A program made the translations under genes and the position numbers. Below are positions 10,294 to 19,730 of a stretch of 36,682 bases of DNA, one piece after another. Position 1 is the stretch's first letter, and each line of letters begins with the position of its first letter. This DNA is from Mesotaenium endlicherianum. Lineage: Eukaryota; Streptophyta; Zygnematophyceae; Zygnematales; Mesotaeniaceae. Under the pieces are notes generated by a model. The model saw only the letters and a list, made by a program, of their open reading frames with translations, was not told the DNA's origin and did not search any database. Where the stretch lies: assembly GCA_009602735.1 (NCBI GenBank), contig WELA01003305.1, positions 62,763 through 99,444 on the forward strand. The letters are read 5' to 3'.

Positions 10294-11228
10294 TCATTCT
10301 TGCTGTCTAAACTGAGGAGGGTGAGGTGCCATCACCTGAGGCCCAGACTGATGAAATTGCAGCTGGGGTGGAATAAAAGGTGCTGCCCTATTTTCCATCC
10401 TCCCATCATACTTCTTGGGTTGCTGGCACCCAGTGGACAGATGTCCCAACTGGCCACAATTATAACAGTATATTGGCATGCCATTCTTAGAGTATCCTGA
10501 CCTGTTGTACCTCTCTGGCCTACTCTTAGGCAACTCTTTCTTTTTAGCAGATTTCTTGCTCATGCACATAGCATCCAAGTCTTCCTTCTTTGGACTTTTG
10601 CCATTCATAGCACACTCTTTGAGAACTTCATTTCGTGGGCCATGAATATTCTTCCGCCAACCAGATAAATTTCCTCCTAAAGGTAATGACAGTCAGAATT
10701 GAAGACAATAGAGTACCTATGCTCTCATAATCTCCATTGTTGACGGCTTCTTGGGCCTGCAGGGCAGCTTCCTCCAATTCATTGCAGTACTTGAGCTGCA
10801 CCTTGTTGCCTTCGTTGAGTTTACTCATCCCTGCCATGTTCCTCTCCTCCTTCAACCTCTTGAACTTGCGAGCTAGCTGGTCATGCTTTTAATCTGTCTC
10901 CTGTACTGGCCTTTTGACTCTGTTCTGCTCCGCTGTCAGCACTTGCATGACCTGCACTAGTGTATCAACTTTCTGGCTCAACTCTAACACTTGAGGATGA
11001 GGTGCTTGACTTTGCAAAAGCCTGGCTTCTTCAGTCTGCACAGGCATCGGTGACTGCTGGGAAGATAGAGCAACAAGGACCCTTTCCTGGGTCATACTGA
11101 GTAAAGCTTCTTTATCAGCATCTGACAACATTGCTAGGTTGGCCTGCGAACTACTTGATGTCTCATGAGCTTTTCCTTTGTCGAGACCTTTGTCTAATTG
11201 AGGATCTTGTGCTCCTGCCAGGGAGACG
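10294..11228 (-). pseudogene. Gag-like protein with CCHC zinc knuckle of DIRS-like element, broken
   Basis: The frame is open from about 11228; an ATG lies at 11131. It gives a Gln-rich, helical segment, then an in-frame TAA (10889-10891), a coiled segment to 10628, and a frameshift near 10640. The tail at 10294-10608 is Lys-rich and carries CYNCGQLGHLSTGC, a perfect CX2CX4HX4C knuckle. It should package the element RNA. Position directly 5' of the RT fits a DIRS gag. Upstream codons 11132-11228 are in frame but lack a Met, so the true start is unsettled. Confidence 0.72.
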
Positions 11229-11490
11229 GGGTTGGCTTACTGGTGGTTAGGCTTGACGAGATAGCTAGGTGACAAAGTGCTTGCTCCCGCAGCTTGCTCG
11301 ACATAGAGCTTGCTTACGAGACGGGACTAGGAGATCTAACTTAGCAGCTCTACACTTCTGCACTGCATTGACTTCTACGCTCATCTTGCTAGCTTATGTA
11401 GTTAGAGTTTGGTTATGGAGACTTGCTACATTGAAGAATGCTGAGTAAGAATGCTCGGGCATGCATTTTAGTATGTGAATTTTAATATAT

Positions 11491-11545
11491 CGCAAATTTT
11501 GATTTGAGACATATGTGTCGATATGTCTCAAATCTGCATTTTGCG
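11491..11545. repeat. Perfect 14-bp inverted repeat (hairpin)
   Basis: GATTTGAGACATAT (11501-11514) and its exact complement (11521-11534) are separated by six bases (GTGTCG). Outer arms CGCAAA (11491-11496) and TTTGCG (about 11540-11545) extend the stem imperfectly. It lies about 270 bases beyond the 5' coding limit of the DIRS-like element. Confidence 0.8.
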
Positions 11546-12106
11546 AGAGGGCCGACAAGTTCCCCTCACGAACGCGCCCGAACGATAACGACAAACTCTG
11601 AAAAGCGAGCGTCACCGTGACCACATGTACGCGAACGACAAACTTTCAGCAAGCAGAAATGACGACCACAAGTCGGCGACGACAACAGACCGAATCGTCC
11701 ACGACAGCAAGCAAACCCTCGGAACAATCGACGGCTCCCGTGGGCGTCAAAACAAATCACCAAAACAAAGAGGCGCGGCCAAGGAAGCAGGTCGCCTCGC
11801 GCCATGGCCGACGACCAAAAAGACGAGGAGGCTCGACATAACTGACCTCAACCGATCCGCCCCCGCTCCCCCCTCCCGCCAGCGGCCATGGACCGTCAGT
11901 CGCCGTTGCACAAATACAAAAAGAAAAAAGATAGTAAATCGAATGACAATTTTGACGACGTCCGATGCACACATATAGTGCGCCGACCCGGCGCAGGCAA
12001 AAATTTAAGGCGGTCGCGAAAGGGCGGGCTGCACCGAGGCGGCACAAGGAAATCGTTCACGACAAACGCTTTCGCGTCATAAAGCTCCAATTTTGAACGC
12101 ATATAG

Positions 12107-12132
12107 GCCCTCGTGCACACCAGTGAGGGCCC
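12107..12132. repeat. Short hairpin beside the chromovirus insertion site
   Basis: GGCCCTC and GAGGGCC form a 7-bp perfect stem around a 12-base spacer, about 50 bases left of the 5' LTR. Confidence 0.55.
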
Positions 12133-12179
12133 TTATTGATTCCCCCCTCACAAGAGTTACGTGAAGGGCGCCTTACTGA

Positions 12180-12887
12180 TGTAATGAATCAGTAATATTC
12201 ATTTAAATAAAATAGTTACTAAAGTTCAGCCTACTGAATTCTAGTTGTTAATCAGTTTGCTGGACTTCATATTTAATATCAGTTTAATGACTCAGCGGGA
12301 AGCAGCAGGCTGAAGTCAACTTAAGTCAGCTTGCTGACACATTCTTGGACAGCCAGCTGACTTCCGTACTCGGTAGCAGCGAACAGCCTCGATATGCATC
12401 TAAGTGTGATATGCTAGATGAATGGCCAGATGACATCCCTATGATGGATGGCGATTCGGGATGGTGGGAGATGGCGATGGATTTGGTTAACCGAGGTCCT
12501 ACCAACGTGGTTAACTCCCGGGTAGGCGGTGCCATCGCACTGGCCGTTGAATAGTAAACTCATTCCATGTACATATGCTAGGCATTGCTCTCGAGTTCGG
12601 CATTCGGAAACGAGGCCAACTCTCTTGTACAGCTTACTGAGAGAGATCTGAATCCAAGGCAAGAAGCCATTGATACGCACTGTCTTCTAACCTTGCTTAT
12701 GTATGAGTTTTGCTGATTGCATTATTGATGCTAGTTTACTCGCATTTGACTTACGAGTATCGTTCACTGCTAGTGTGTTGTCCTTTTGCCGTTCAACCAG
12801 TTAACAGAAAATACCTCAAAGATTACTTGCTGATATAAAGATCTTTATTAATTGTTACTCGCCTATTTGGTAAGACAATTCATTTCA
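12180..12887 (+). repeat. 5' LTR of chromovirus (708 bp)
   Basis: It begins TGTAATGAATCAGTA and ends ATTCATTTCA, with TG...CA termini, and abuts the PBS one base later. It matches 19731-20650 and, inverted, 21045-21764. A TATAAAG at 12834-12840 is a possible core promoter element, although it sits close to the LTR end. Confidence 0.93.
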
Positions 12888-12888
12888 G

Positions 12889-12900
12889 TGGTATCGGAGC
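12889..12900 (+). promoter_or_regulatory. Primer-binding site, initiator Met tRNA type
   Basis: TGGTATCGGAGC starts one base after the LTR. It differs at one position from TGGTATCAGAGC, the sequence complementary to the 3' end of plant initiator Met tRNA that primes many plant LTR retrotransposons. Confidence 0.88.
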
Positions 12901-12921
12901 TGTTATCACAGTCTTCTTTGT

Positions 12922-14394
12922 ATGGTAAGGACAAGGTCTCAAACTAGCAACTCCCGAGACATGGAGAACCAGGATAACGAGATTGTCGAAAACCAGGCGG
13001 AAAGCCATGTAGCGGAAACCCGTACCTATTATGAAGCAGTGGCAAATACTGCAGCTAGAGAGGCTGCAGATGAGGCAGCTGCTATTGCCGCAGTCGCAGC
13101 ACAGCAAGCTGAGGAGGAGAGAGCCAAATTAGCTGAACAATTAGCAAAGGCTGCTGAAGATACAGAAAGGAGGGAAGGACAGCCCGCTGACGAGCGCGCT
13201 GTTGAAGAACTCATGGCATCAAGGGCCAATGTTCTGAACCCACCTCCTGCTGTACAACTCAATGTACCCCTAGGTCAAATACGTGACCGGCTGAATGCGG
13301 CAGGAATTGCTGCTGCAGAAGCGAGAGGGACTGTTGAGGACACTACTCAGCGAGTAGATGCCAATGCTGCTGCTGCATTTGCTAGACTACCACCCCAGAG
13401 TGTAGACTTGGGAGCATTGTTCGTTCAGATGCAATCGCAAATGGCGACCATGTATCAGTCCCAACAGGAGGACAAAAGAATCATAATGTCCCTACTGCGA
13501 GACAGAGACCAACTGGGGTCTCAAACCACTCGTGGTGGTGGCCGAGGGCCTAGTAAGCCCAAGCCGAAACCTCCCCAGGAATATGATCCTGAGGGAAACA
13601 GAAAATATTACCTGATCAAGTTTCTCGCGGATGTTGAGCAGTGGCTGGAGAACTACCCGGAACTGCAAGATTACGAGAAGGTCAGGCACACCGATGCGCT
13701 ACTGAAAGGCAGTGCCGCAGACTGGTGGCTTTACCGGAAAGGAGAGCGTAAGGCTCAGCAACTCGGTGACCCTACGTGGGTAGAGTTTGTCGAGAAGTTG
13801 CATGAGAAATTTGATGTCATCAACCAGCAGGAGAAAGCTATCTATGCGATGATCTCCCTAACACTGAAGCAGACCACTTCAGTTGCTGGCTTTGCTCAAA
13901 AGTTCCAGGAGAACATGATGAAACAGCCAGACTTGCCAGAACGGTATAGGATAGCATACTTCAGGTATGGCTTGAAATCCGAAGTCTCTGGTCATTTTGC
14001 TGAGAAGAAGTATGAGAAACTTGCTGACTTGATCCAAGATGTTGATGCCTGGGATCAGCAGCAGTTCAATCACAAGCGCCAGAGTAATGCTTTGGTGTCG
14101 AAGGTTGTCAAAAAGTCCCACGATTCCTACAATGCATTTGAAGGAGACCAGGCTGAAGATGATCAGGGTGATGAATGTGGGTATGAGTACAATGCTATGC
14201 AGTCTAAAGGGAGAGGTGGTTTCTCTCGAGGCGGCTATGGAAGAGGTGGTAGGACTAAGCCGAGACCAGCCTCAGCAAAATCGATTTGCTTCCATTGCCA
14301 GCCGCCAGGTCACTTCAGAGAGCAGTGTCCAGCCAAGCACCTTCCGAAGGTCGAGAGAAAAGACCAGCCTTTAAAACACAGCAACAGTCAGTAA
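12922..14394 (+). CDS. Gag of chromovirus, 490 aa, intact
   Basis: This is the only undamaged ORF of the element. Residues 1-90 are charged with an Ala/Glu-rich coiled-coil segment (about 34-85). A retrotransposon-gag capsid region spans roughly 225-370 (WLENYPELQDYEKVRHTDAL, ADWWLYRKG, FAQKFQENM). An Arg/Gly-rich basic stretch precedes one zinc knuckle, CFHCQPPGHFREQC (residues 456-469, CX2CX4HX4C). The product forms virus-like particles and packages the RNA. The ATG at 12922, 34 nt after the LTR, is the first Met. The stop at 14392 overlaps the protease frame, which lies at -1; the slippery heptamer at 14370 explains how pol could be expressed. Confidence 0.93.
   Translation: MVRTRSQTSNSRDMENQDNEIVENQAESHVAETRTYYEAVANTAAREAADEAAAIAAVAAQQAEEERAKLAEQLAKAAEDTERREGQPADERAVEELMASRANVLNPPPAVQLNVPLGQIRDRLNAAGIAAAEARGTVEDTTQRVDANAAAAFARLPPQSVDLGALFVQMQSQMATMYQSQQEDKRIIMSLLRDRDQLGSQTTRGGGRGPSKPKPKPPQEYDPEGNRKYYLIKFLADVEQWLENYPELQDYEKVRHTDALLKGSAADWWLYRKGERKAQQLGDPTWVEFVEKLHEKFDVINQQEKAIYAMISLTLKQTTSVAGFAQKFQENMMKQPDLPERYRIAYFRYGLKSEVSGHFAEKKYEKLADLIQDVDAWDQQQFNHKRQSNALVSKVVKKSHDSYNAFEGDQAEDDQGDECGYEYNAMQSKGRGGFSRGGYGRGGRTKPRPASAKSICFHCQPPGHFREQCPAKHLPKVERKDQPLKHSNSQ
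14370..14376 (+). promoter_or_regulatory. Candidate -1 ribosomal frameshift site (T TTA AAA)
   Basis: In the gag frame the codons are CCT TTA AAA CAC, giving the canonical X XXY YYZ heptamer T TTA AAA. It lies 16 nt before the gag stop. A -1 slip leads directly into the protease frame (TQQQSV...). No pseudoknot was evaluated. Confidence 0.6.
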
Positions 14395-15280
14395 TCCAGT
14401 CTACTGACTGTGAGGATGCTAGAGATAGTGAGTCGTCACTAGCTGCCCTCGTAGCAGGTATTATGGGTCCTGCTGAACTGGATTCACTATGCATGCCTAA
14501 CAACCAAATAAAGGAGACCATCAGCAATATAGACATCCAGAGAGTGCACACTCTGGATGCTCTTATTCCATCTGGTGTCCAACATTTCTATGCTATGTCA
14601 GGAGAACAATGCGAAAGTCAGGAAAAGACAGCCCCCCCTATCCTACTGCATTGCATGATTGCAGGTAGGAAGGTGAGGGCATTTGTGGACGGAGGGGCGT
14701 CACATACTTTCATCCACAAGGACTTAGTTAAGCGGCTAAAGCTGCCTACTATCACCCAAGGGAATAGAAAAATATTCCTGGAGATGCCTCAAGTATCTCG
14801 GGAGGAGTTATAACCAAGCCTATTGAGGTCCAGTTAGATTCTGGCATTGCAGTTCTAACTGAAACGCTTACATTTGAGGTACTCAACACTGGCTTTTATG
14901 ATCTCGTGCTAGGCAGGTCCTGGCTTAATAGACATCAAGCTGAAGTGTGTTGGAGCAGAGGTACAGTTAAAGTGAGAGGAGCCAGTGATGGGCAGACTGA
15001 CTTGGCACCCACCAGTGCTCTTCCTCTTGTCCTGTGTGGATGGCAACTGAAGGAAAAGAAGAAGCTTCCAGAAGGATGCAAGTTGTTGAATGCAATGGAG
15101 TTTGTCAAAAGCTGGAACCAGAAGGAAAACAGAATGTTCTATCTGCAGCTAAGAGAGGTACCATCTCAACCTGAAGAAGTGGTTGAGAAAAAGGCAAGCC
15201 CTCCGGAGCACCCTACTGCTGCGAAAATTGTTGCTCAGTACACGGATGTATTTGATATGCCTCCAGGACTACCCCCCTAA
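14377..15280 (+). pseudogene. Pol N-terminal part: aspartic protease domain, frameshifted
   Basis: The -1 frame runs to a TAA at 14811-14813. It contains FVDGGASHTFI with the active-site triad region at 14688-14699 reading Asp-Gly-Gly-Ala, where the family normally has Asp-Ser/Thr-Gly-Ala. A frameshift at about 14800 moves the reading frame to GVITKPIEVQL and then VLGRSWLNRH (in the frame that stops at 15280), the second half of a retropepsin. It ends at [11 protein letters not shown], the usual lead into RT. The frame is broken again in a run of six C at 15271-15276. The enzyme would have cut the Gag-Pol polyprotein. Confidence 0.8.
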
Positions 15281-16340
15281 GAAAGAAGTAGATCATAGGA
15301 TTGATTTATTACCTGAGAGTCAACCACCCTGGCAACGCACTTATAACTTGTCTTATGTGGAGAGCGAGGAGTTGAAAACACAAATTGCAAAGCTTGAGGA
15401 AAATGGTTATATTTCTCCCAGTAAATCACCTTACGGCGCACCCATCCTATTTGTTAAGAAAAAGGATGGCAGTATGCGGATGTGTGTGGATTACAGAGCT
15501 CTGAACAGAATTACAGTAAAGAACAAGTATGCTTTACCCAGAATCGAGGACTTGCTTGATACCCTGTCTGGTGCTAAGGTGTTTAGTAAGATAGATCTCA
15601 AAAGTGGTAATCATCAAATCAGAATTGCTGAGGGGGATGAACACAAGACTGCCTTCCGCACACGTTATGGACACTATGAGTTCAACGTGATGCCATTTGG
15701 ACTGACTAATGCTCCAGCATCCTTCATGGGTGCTATGAATGACATTTTCAGGCCTTATTTGGATAAATTTGTGCAAGTTTTCCTGGATGATATTTTATTT
15801 TTCTCTAAAGATGAGACTCAGCACGCTGAACACTTAAAGACAGTCATGGACACTCTGAGAAGAAATTAGTTATATGCTAAAATGAGCAAGTGTGATTTCT
15901 TTAAGGAAAGTATTGAATTCTTAGGCCACGTTGTCAGTAAAGAGGGCATCAGTGTAGACCCTAAGAAAGTCCAGACCATAAGGGACTGGCCAGTACCACA
16001 GTCTGTCTCTGAAGTTAGATCCTTCCTCGGGTTGGTTGACTACTATAGGAGATTTATTGAGAATTATTCCACAGAGGCCAGTAAACTGACTGACCTTACT
16101 AAGAAAGACATAGGGTATGTGTGGGGGGAAAAGCAGCAGGCTGCCTTCCAGACCCTTAAAGATGCTCTTTGTTCTGCCCCGGTGCTAGCCGTGTATGACC
16201 CCAGCAAACCGGTGCAGGTGGTCACTGATGCCCTTGACTTTGCCATGGGTGCTATTTTGTTGCAGCCTGCTGACAAAGCCACAAAGGATGGTAAGGTACG
16301 GCAGGAGTGGCATCCTGTGTTGTACGAGTATGAAATTTAA
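15281..16340 (+). pseudogene. Pol: reverse transcriptase and start of RNase H, one stop
   Basis: The RT motifs are present in order: [54 protein letters not shown] and an intact FLDD box (15780-15791). An in-frame TAG at 15867-15869 interrupts the fingers-palm to thumb transition; the same frame then resumes with KMSKCDFF, EFLGHVVS and FLGLVDYYRRFI. RNase H begins at VVTDALDFAMGAIL (usual TDAS reads TDAL). The frame ends at 16338-16340 because of a shift near 16325-16332; the rest of RNase H is in the next entry. Confidence 0.88.
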
Positions 16341-17440
16341 TCGAGCGGAGATTAATTACTCAGTGCATGATAAAGAGCTGCTAGCTATCATTCATGTACT
16401 CAAACAGTGGAGAGCATACTTACATGGTAAAGCTTTTAAGGTGATTACAGATCATCTAGCTCTGACCCACTTTCAGAAGAAGTCCAAGCTGTCGAGGAGG
16501 GAGAACCGCTGGAGCCAGATGCTGGAGCAGTTCCAAGTCCAGATCGACTACAAACCAGGGAAGTTGAATCCTGCTGATGCACTCTCTAGAAGACCTGACT
16601 TGCAAGAAAGGAACTTTAGTCAGCATGCTGTAGATAAAGTCCTGTGTGCACTCACTTCACTAAAGGTGAAAAAGTCCTTCCTTGAACAACTTAGGAAAGC
16701 CTACCTTTCTGACCCAACATTTGAGCCCAACCCCACTACTGGTATGTGTCGTGCTACTGCACTCGGGTATAAGCTTAAGGGAGGGGTCTGGGTGACTGAA
16801 ACCACTTCAGGCAGGCTGAAGCTGGTCATTCCTAATAACTTGGAAATAAGGTCGCTTTTATTGAGTCAAGCACATGACAGTTTACTGGGTGGGCATTTGG
16901 GGCAGGCCAAAACTGTTGGCAAACTGGCAAAACATTATCATTGGGAGGGATTACCTTGGAAGGTCTTGAAATACATTAAGTCCTGTGACCAGTGTCAAAA
17001 GAATAAGTCTAGGCAGACACCATTGGGGGGCCTCTTACAATCGCTGCCCATCCCAGCTGGCCGCTGGGAAACAATATCCATGGACTGGGTGGTCACACTG
17101 CCACGAACGGCCAATGGGCATGATTTGATACTGGTAGTCGTGAATAAACTGACAAAATTGGTCATTTTCATCCCCACAACCGTCAAAGTGACTGCACTCG
17201 AAACAGCGAGACAGTTTTACAACCATGTAGTATGCCAACATGGGCTACCTACTAATATCATCTCAGACAGAGACTCAAAATTCACCTCTAAGTTCTGGAG
17301 AGCTTTAATGGGGTTAATGGGAGTCAAACAGCTGCTCAGCACAGCAAACCACCCTCAGACTGATGGGCAGATTGAGAGAACTAATCGAGTTCTGCAAGAG
17401 GTACTGAGAGCCTATATTAACCAAAACAAAATAATTGGGA
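16331..17440 (+). pseudogene. Pol: RNase H C-terminal part and integrase core
   Basis: This is the continuous frame after the 16330 shift. NYSVHDKELLAII and VITDHLALTHF complete RNase H. The integrase follows with its HHCC zinc module (HDSLLGGHLG ... CDQCQ), then the catalytic D,D-35-E core: MDWVVTLP, IISDRDSKF and GQIERTNRVLQ. All three acidic residues are visible. Near 17430-17440 an indel throws the frame off; the sense frame continues at 17441. Integrase inserts the cDNA copy into the genome. Confidence 0.88.
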
Positions 17441-18179
17441 TGACCTGTTACCTCAAATCCAGTTTGCGGTCAACAGTGCGGTGCATGCGTCAACGGGCAA
17501 GAATCCTTTTGAATCAAGCCTGGGTAGAGTCCCTAAGTCTCCTTTCGATGTCCTAGGGAAGTCTTTAAGTCACCTTGAAGGGATTGACAATCCAATCTCC
17601 CTCCAGTTAACTCAGGAGTTTGCTGACACCCTGTCAGAAGTTCAGCAGAACCTGCACAGAGCCCAAGAAAACCAACAAAACTACGCTAATCAGCACCGAT
17701 CGAGAACTGACCTTTTCTAAAGGCGATTTGGTCAAATTGCATTCTCAGCACCTGTACCTCCCTGGTGTGGTCAAGAAAAAGCTTGGCCCTGTCTGGGTCG
17801 GTCCATATTTGGTGGTGCGTCGTGTCGGTAAGAATGCTTACAAACTGAACATGTCAGCCGAATACAAGGGTCATCCAATCTTTAATGTCTCTTTCCTGGA
17901 ACCATACATCAAAGGTGATACACTGTCCACAAGTTGGTTACCTGTCCAACCGGGACCGGTACCCGCTGTCCGGGACGGCGACCCTGAAGAATATGAGGTT
18001 GAGGAGATTTTAGACTCGCGCTCGGTCCGTCGATCGTCTAAATATGTCATCAAGTACCTCATTTGATGGAAGGATTACGATGCCTCTGGGGACACTTGGG
18101 AATTTAGAGACCATTTGAATAATGCCAAAGGGGCGTTGAAACTATTCCACCTTCGGGCGGCTGGAGCACCTCCCTAACA
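17441..18179 (+). pseudogene. Pol: integrase C-terminus (GPY/F module) and chromodomain, broken
   Basis: After the frameshift, FAVNSAVHASTGKNPFE continues the integrase to about 17710. A further shift leads into LTFSKGDLVKLH and KLGPVWVGPYLVVRRVGKNAYKL, the GPY/F module. EYEVEEILDSR, YVIKYLI and WKDYDASGDTWE form a chromodomain with its aromatic positions, ending LFHLRAAGAPP before a TAA. A TGA at 18064-18066 sits inside the chromodomain where related domains have Arg. Chromodomains of chromoviruses steer integration by binding modified histone tails. Specificity here cannot be read from sequence alone. Confidence 0.87.
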
Positions 18180-18225
18180 GTCATTTCAGTTGACACGAGA
18201 AGGTGACAGGAGGTCCTGTCTCCAT

Positions 18226-18240
18226 TTAAGTTGGAGGGGA
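18226..18240 (+). promoter_or_regulatory. Internal polypurine-like tract (first copy)
   Basis: TTAAGTTGGAGGG here repeats the 13 bases that precede the 3' LTR at 19716-19728. It lies about 50 bases after the pol stop and is followed by TATATGACAGTTAG, an LTR-like beginning unrelated to this element's LTR. It could be a central PPT, or the PPT of a second element or recombination partner. Confidence 0.55.
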
Positions 18241-18475
18241 AAATATATGACAGTTAGTGTGCGAGAGCGAGAAAGGGACAGTTAGGGACAGTTATGTGAA
18301 CCCTAAGTGTCAGCATAATGACAGAGGGGACAGCCTGGCCCACATAAAGCACCTTTAGCTGAAGGAAAAAGGGCCTCGCACAGCCATACATCACTTAACA
18401 CCCCTGAAAACACATTCATATGTTTATGTCTAGCACACCGCAACTACGTCAATTCCTAGCAAGCACCCTGTAAGA
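18241..18475 (+). other. LTR-like or leader region before the extra ORF
   Basis: This 235-base non-coding stretch starts TGACAGTTAG (18248) after a polypurine tract and ends at the ATG of the extra ORF. It has GGGACAGTTA reiterations. It shows no match by eye to the element's LTRs, so it may be a promoter or a fragment of a foreign LTR. Confidence 0.4.
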
Positions 18476-19629
18476 ATGGCTCCCTCCACACAAAAGGAGG
18501 ACAGAAAGCGCAAGACAGAAGAAGCCAGGAGGACAATGGAGCAATACCAGAAGGAGCTGGCGGCGACGTCCCTCACCAGGAGAGAACAAGAAAGGGTCCG
18601 CAAACAACAAGAGGCAGCAGAAGAAGCACAGAGGAAGAAGGATCAGGAAGCGGAAAACCTCAGGAAAGCTGAGGAGGAGAGACAAAAGTAACAACAAGAA
18701 GAAGCGGCAGCGGCAGAGGTGGAGCGAAGGAGAAAGGCTGAAGCGGACAGGCAGAAGAGCTTGGCCACTTACAGGTATACTGTGGTGGGTGGCCAAAACT
18801 TTGATAACCTGAAGAAAGCATTGCTGGCAGCCCAGGACATCAACAAGCTGGAATAGACAACACTGCTACAGAGGGAAGGAACTGCAGCACTGGAGGAGGG
18901 GGAGAGATTACTTCTCTAAGGGAAAGCATACCTTCGTCAAATGGGCAAAGAATGCAGGCCGGATATTAGCAGGCTGAAGGCCAAGCAACCTCCAGCGCGA
19001 AAGGGGGATCAATAGACTACTCCACGTCTACCAGAGAGCAAGACGACTTAGTTGACGAGACTCCTACTCTCTCAGAGGAGGAGGATGAGGTGGATGAGGA
19101 AGAAGAACAAGGCAGGGGAGAAGCATCAAGAGCTGGTACTCAGGAGACCCAGGGGCAGGCAGGGGCACTTCTTAAGGAACCATGATCAGGTATATGGAAC
19201 GTGATCCCGGTCATGGAGGCAACTGGACCCCGCACTCGCTCCCCCAGCCCACTTGCCCAAGCAGGGGAAGAAGCTGATCTAACTGTACTTGGCAGCAGAC
19301 ACAGGCAAAAATCCCCAGAGGACAGGGGTTTCAAAAGAGGGCCACGCGGGGTGGCCAGAGGTATGCCGGCCTCCCCCTTCGCTCAGGGACATGTACCTCT
19401 TGCCAATGTATTTCATCATCCTACTGGAATGCCTGTCTATGTGGGGATCAATGCCCAAGTGGGTGAAGAGCAGGCTACCATCCTTCGTTCTCCTCGAGGT
19501 CCAACTTTAGAACAAACGGGGTTCTTTAGAAGGCCAGCTGACAGACCTAGAGGGCTGTCCAGATCTTGGTCCAGATCTCAGTCTCCTGATCCTGAAGCCC
19601 CAGGAACAACCCCCTGGGTAACAGGCTGA
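18476..19629 (+). pseudogene. Additional ORF between pol and 3' LTR, broken
   Basis: ATG at 18476 opens a strongly charged Glu/Lys/Arg/Gln coiled coil (72 codons to TAA at 18689). The same frame continues past TAA, TAG, TAA and TAG codons to about 19017 with QNFDNLKKALLAAQDINKLE. After a frameshift near 19010 another frame carries an acidic Glu/Asp block, a TGA, and a basic Ser/Arg/Pro segment to 19629 (SRSWSRSQSPDPEAPG). There is no zinc knuckle, transmembrane segment or enzyme motif. The composition resembles the N-terminal part of some Ty3-type gag proteins, but I cannot name a family. Typical chromoviruses end after the chromodomain, so this is extra coding material. Confidence 0.55.
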
Positions 19630-19715
19630 AAGGGGCAGTCAGTTGGGGAGGCTGGTCACGTTCAGTTCCCTTATTTAAGACTTCTGCAGTTTAATGTTGT
19701 CGAGGCGACAACAAG

Positions 19716-19730
19716 TTAAGTTGGAGGGAT
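19716..19730 (+). promoter_or_regulatory. Polypurine tract of chromovirus
   Basis: AAGTTGGAGGGAT ends immediately before the TGTAATGAATC start of the 3' LTR. This is the expected plus-strand primer site. Confidence 0.8.

Larger units (their letters stand above)
7038..11228 (-). mobile_element. DIRS-like tyrosine-recombinase retrotransposon, degenerate
   Basis: Minus-strand order is gag with a CCHC knuckle, reverse transcriptase, RNase H, then tyrosine recombinase. This is the diagnostic layout of the DIRS order (DIRS, PAT, Ngaro and Kangaroo types), which integrates with a tyrosine recombinase and has no DDE integrase or conventional LTRs. The coding limits given are the outermost recognisable codons; true element ends are not resolved. 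Inverted or split direct terminal repeats could not be matched by eye. At least five in-frame stops and three frameshifts show this copy is dead. Kangaroo of Volvox is a known green-algal relative; similarity to it was not tested here. Confidence 0.85.
11229..12179. other. Unassigned CpG-rich region left of the chromovirus
   Basis: From about 11540 the base composition changes to many CG dinucleotides, unlike the AT-rich flank before it. Overlapping frames on both strands (for example 117 codons at 11625-11978) are basic or low-complexity and show no domain. The region ends exactly at the chromovirus insertion. Before that insertion it would have been contiguous with 20651 onward. It could be a host promoter or CpG-rich 5' region, or an old element end. 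Confidence 0.4.

Noticed and set aside
11625..11978. 117-codon basic frame in the CpG-rich block
   Set aside because: Equally long frames occur on both strands and none has a domain; the high GC content explains the lack of stops.
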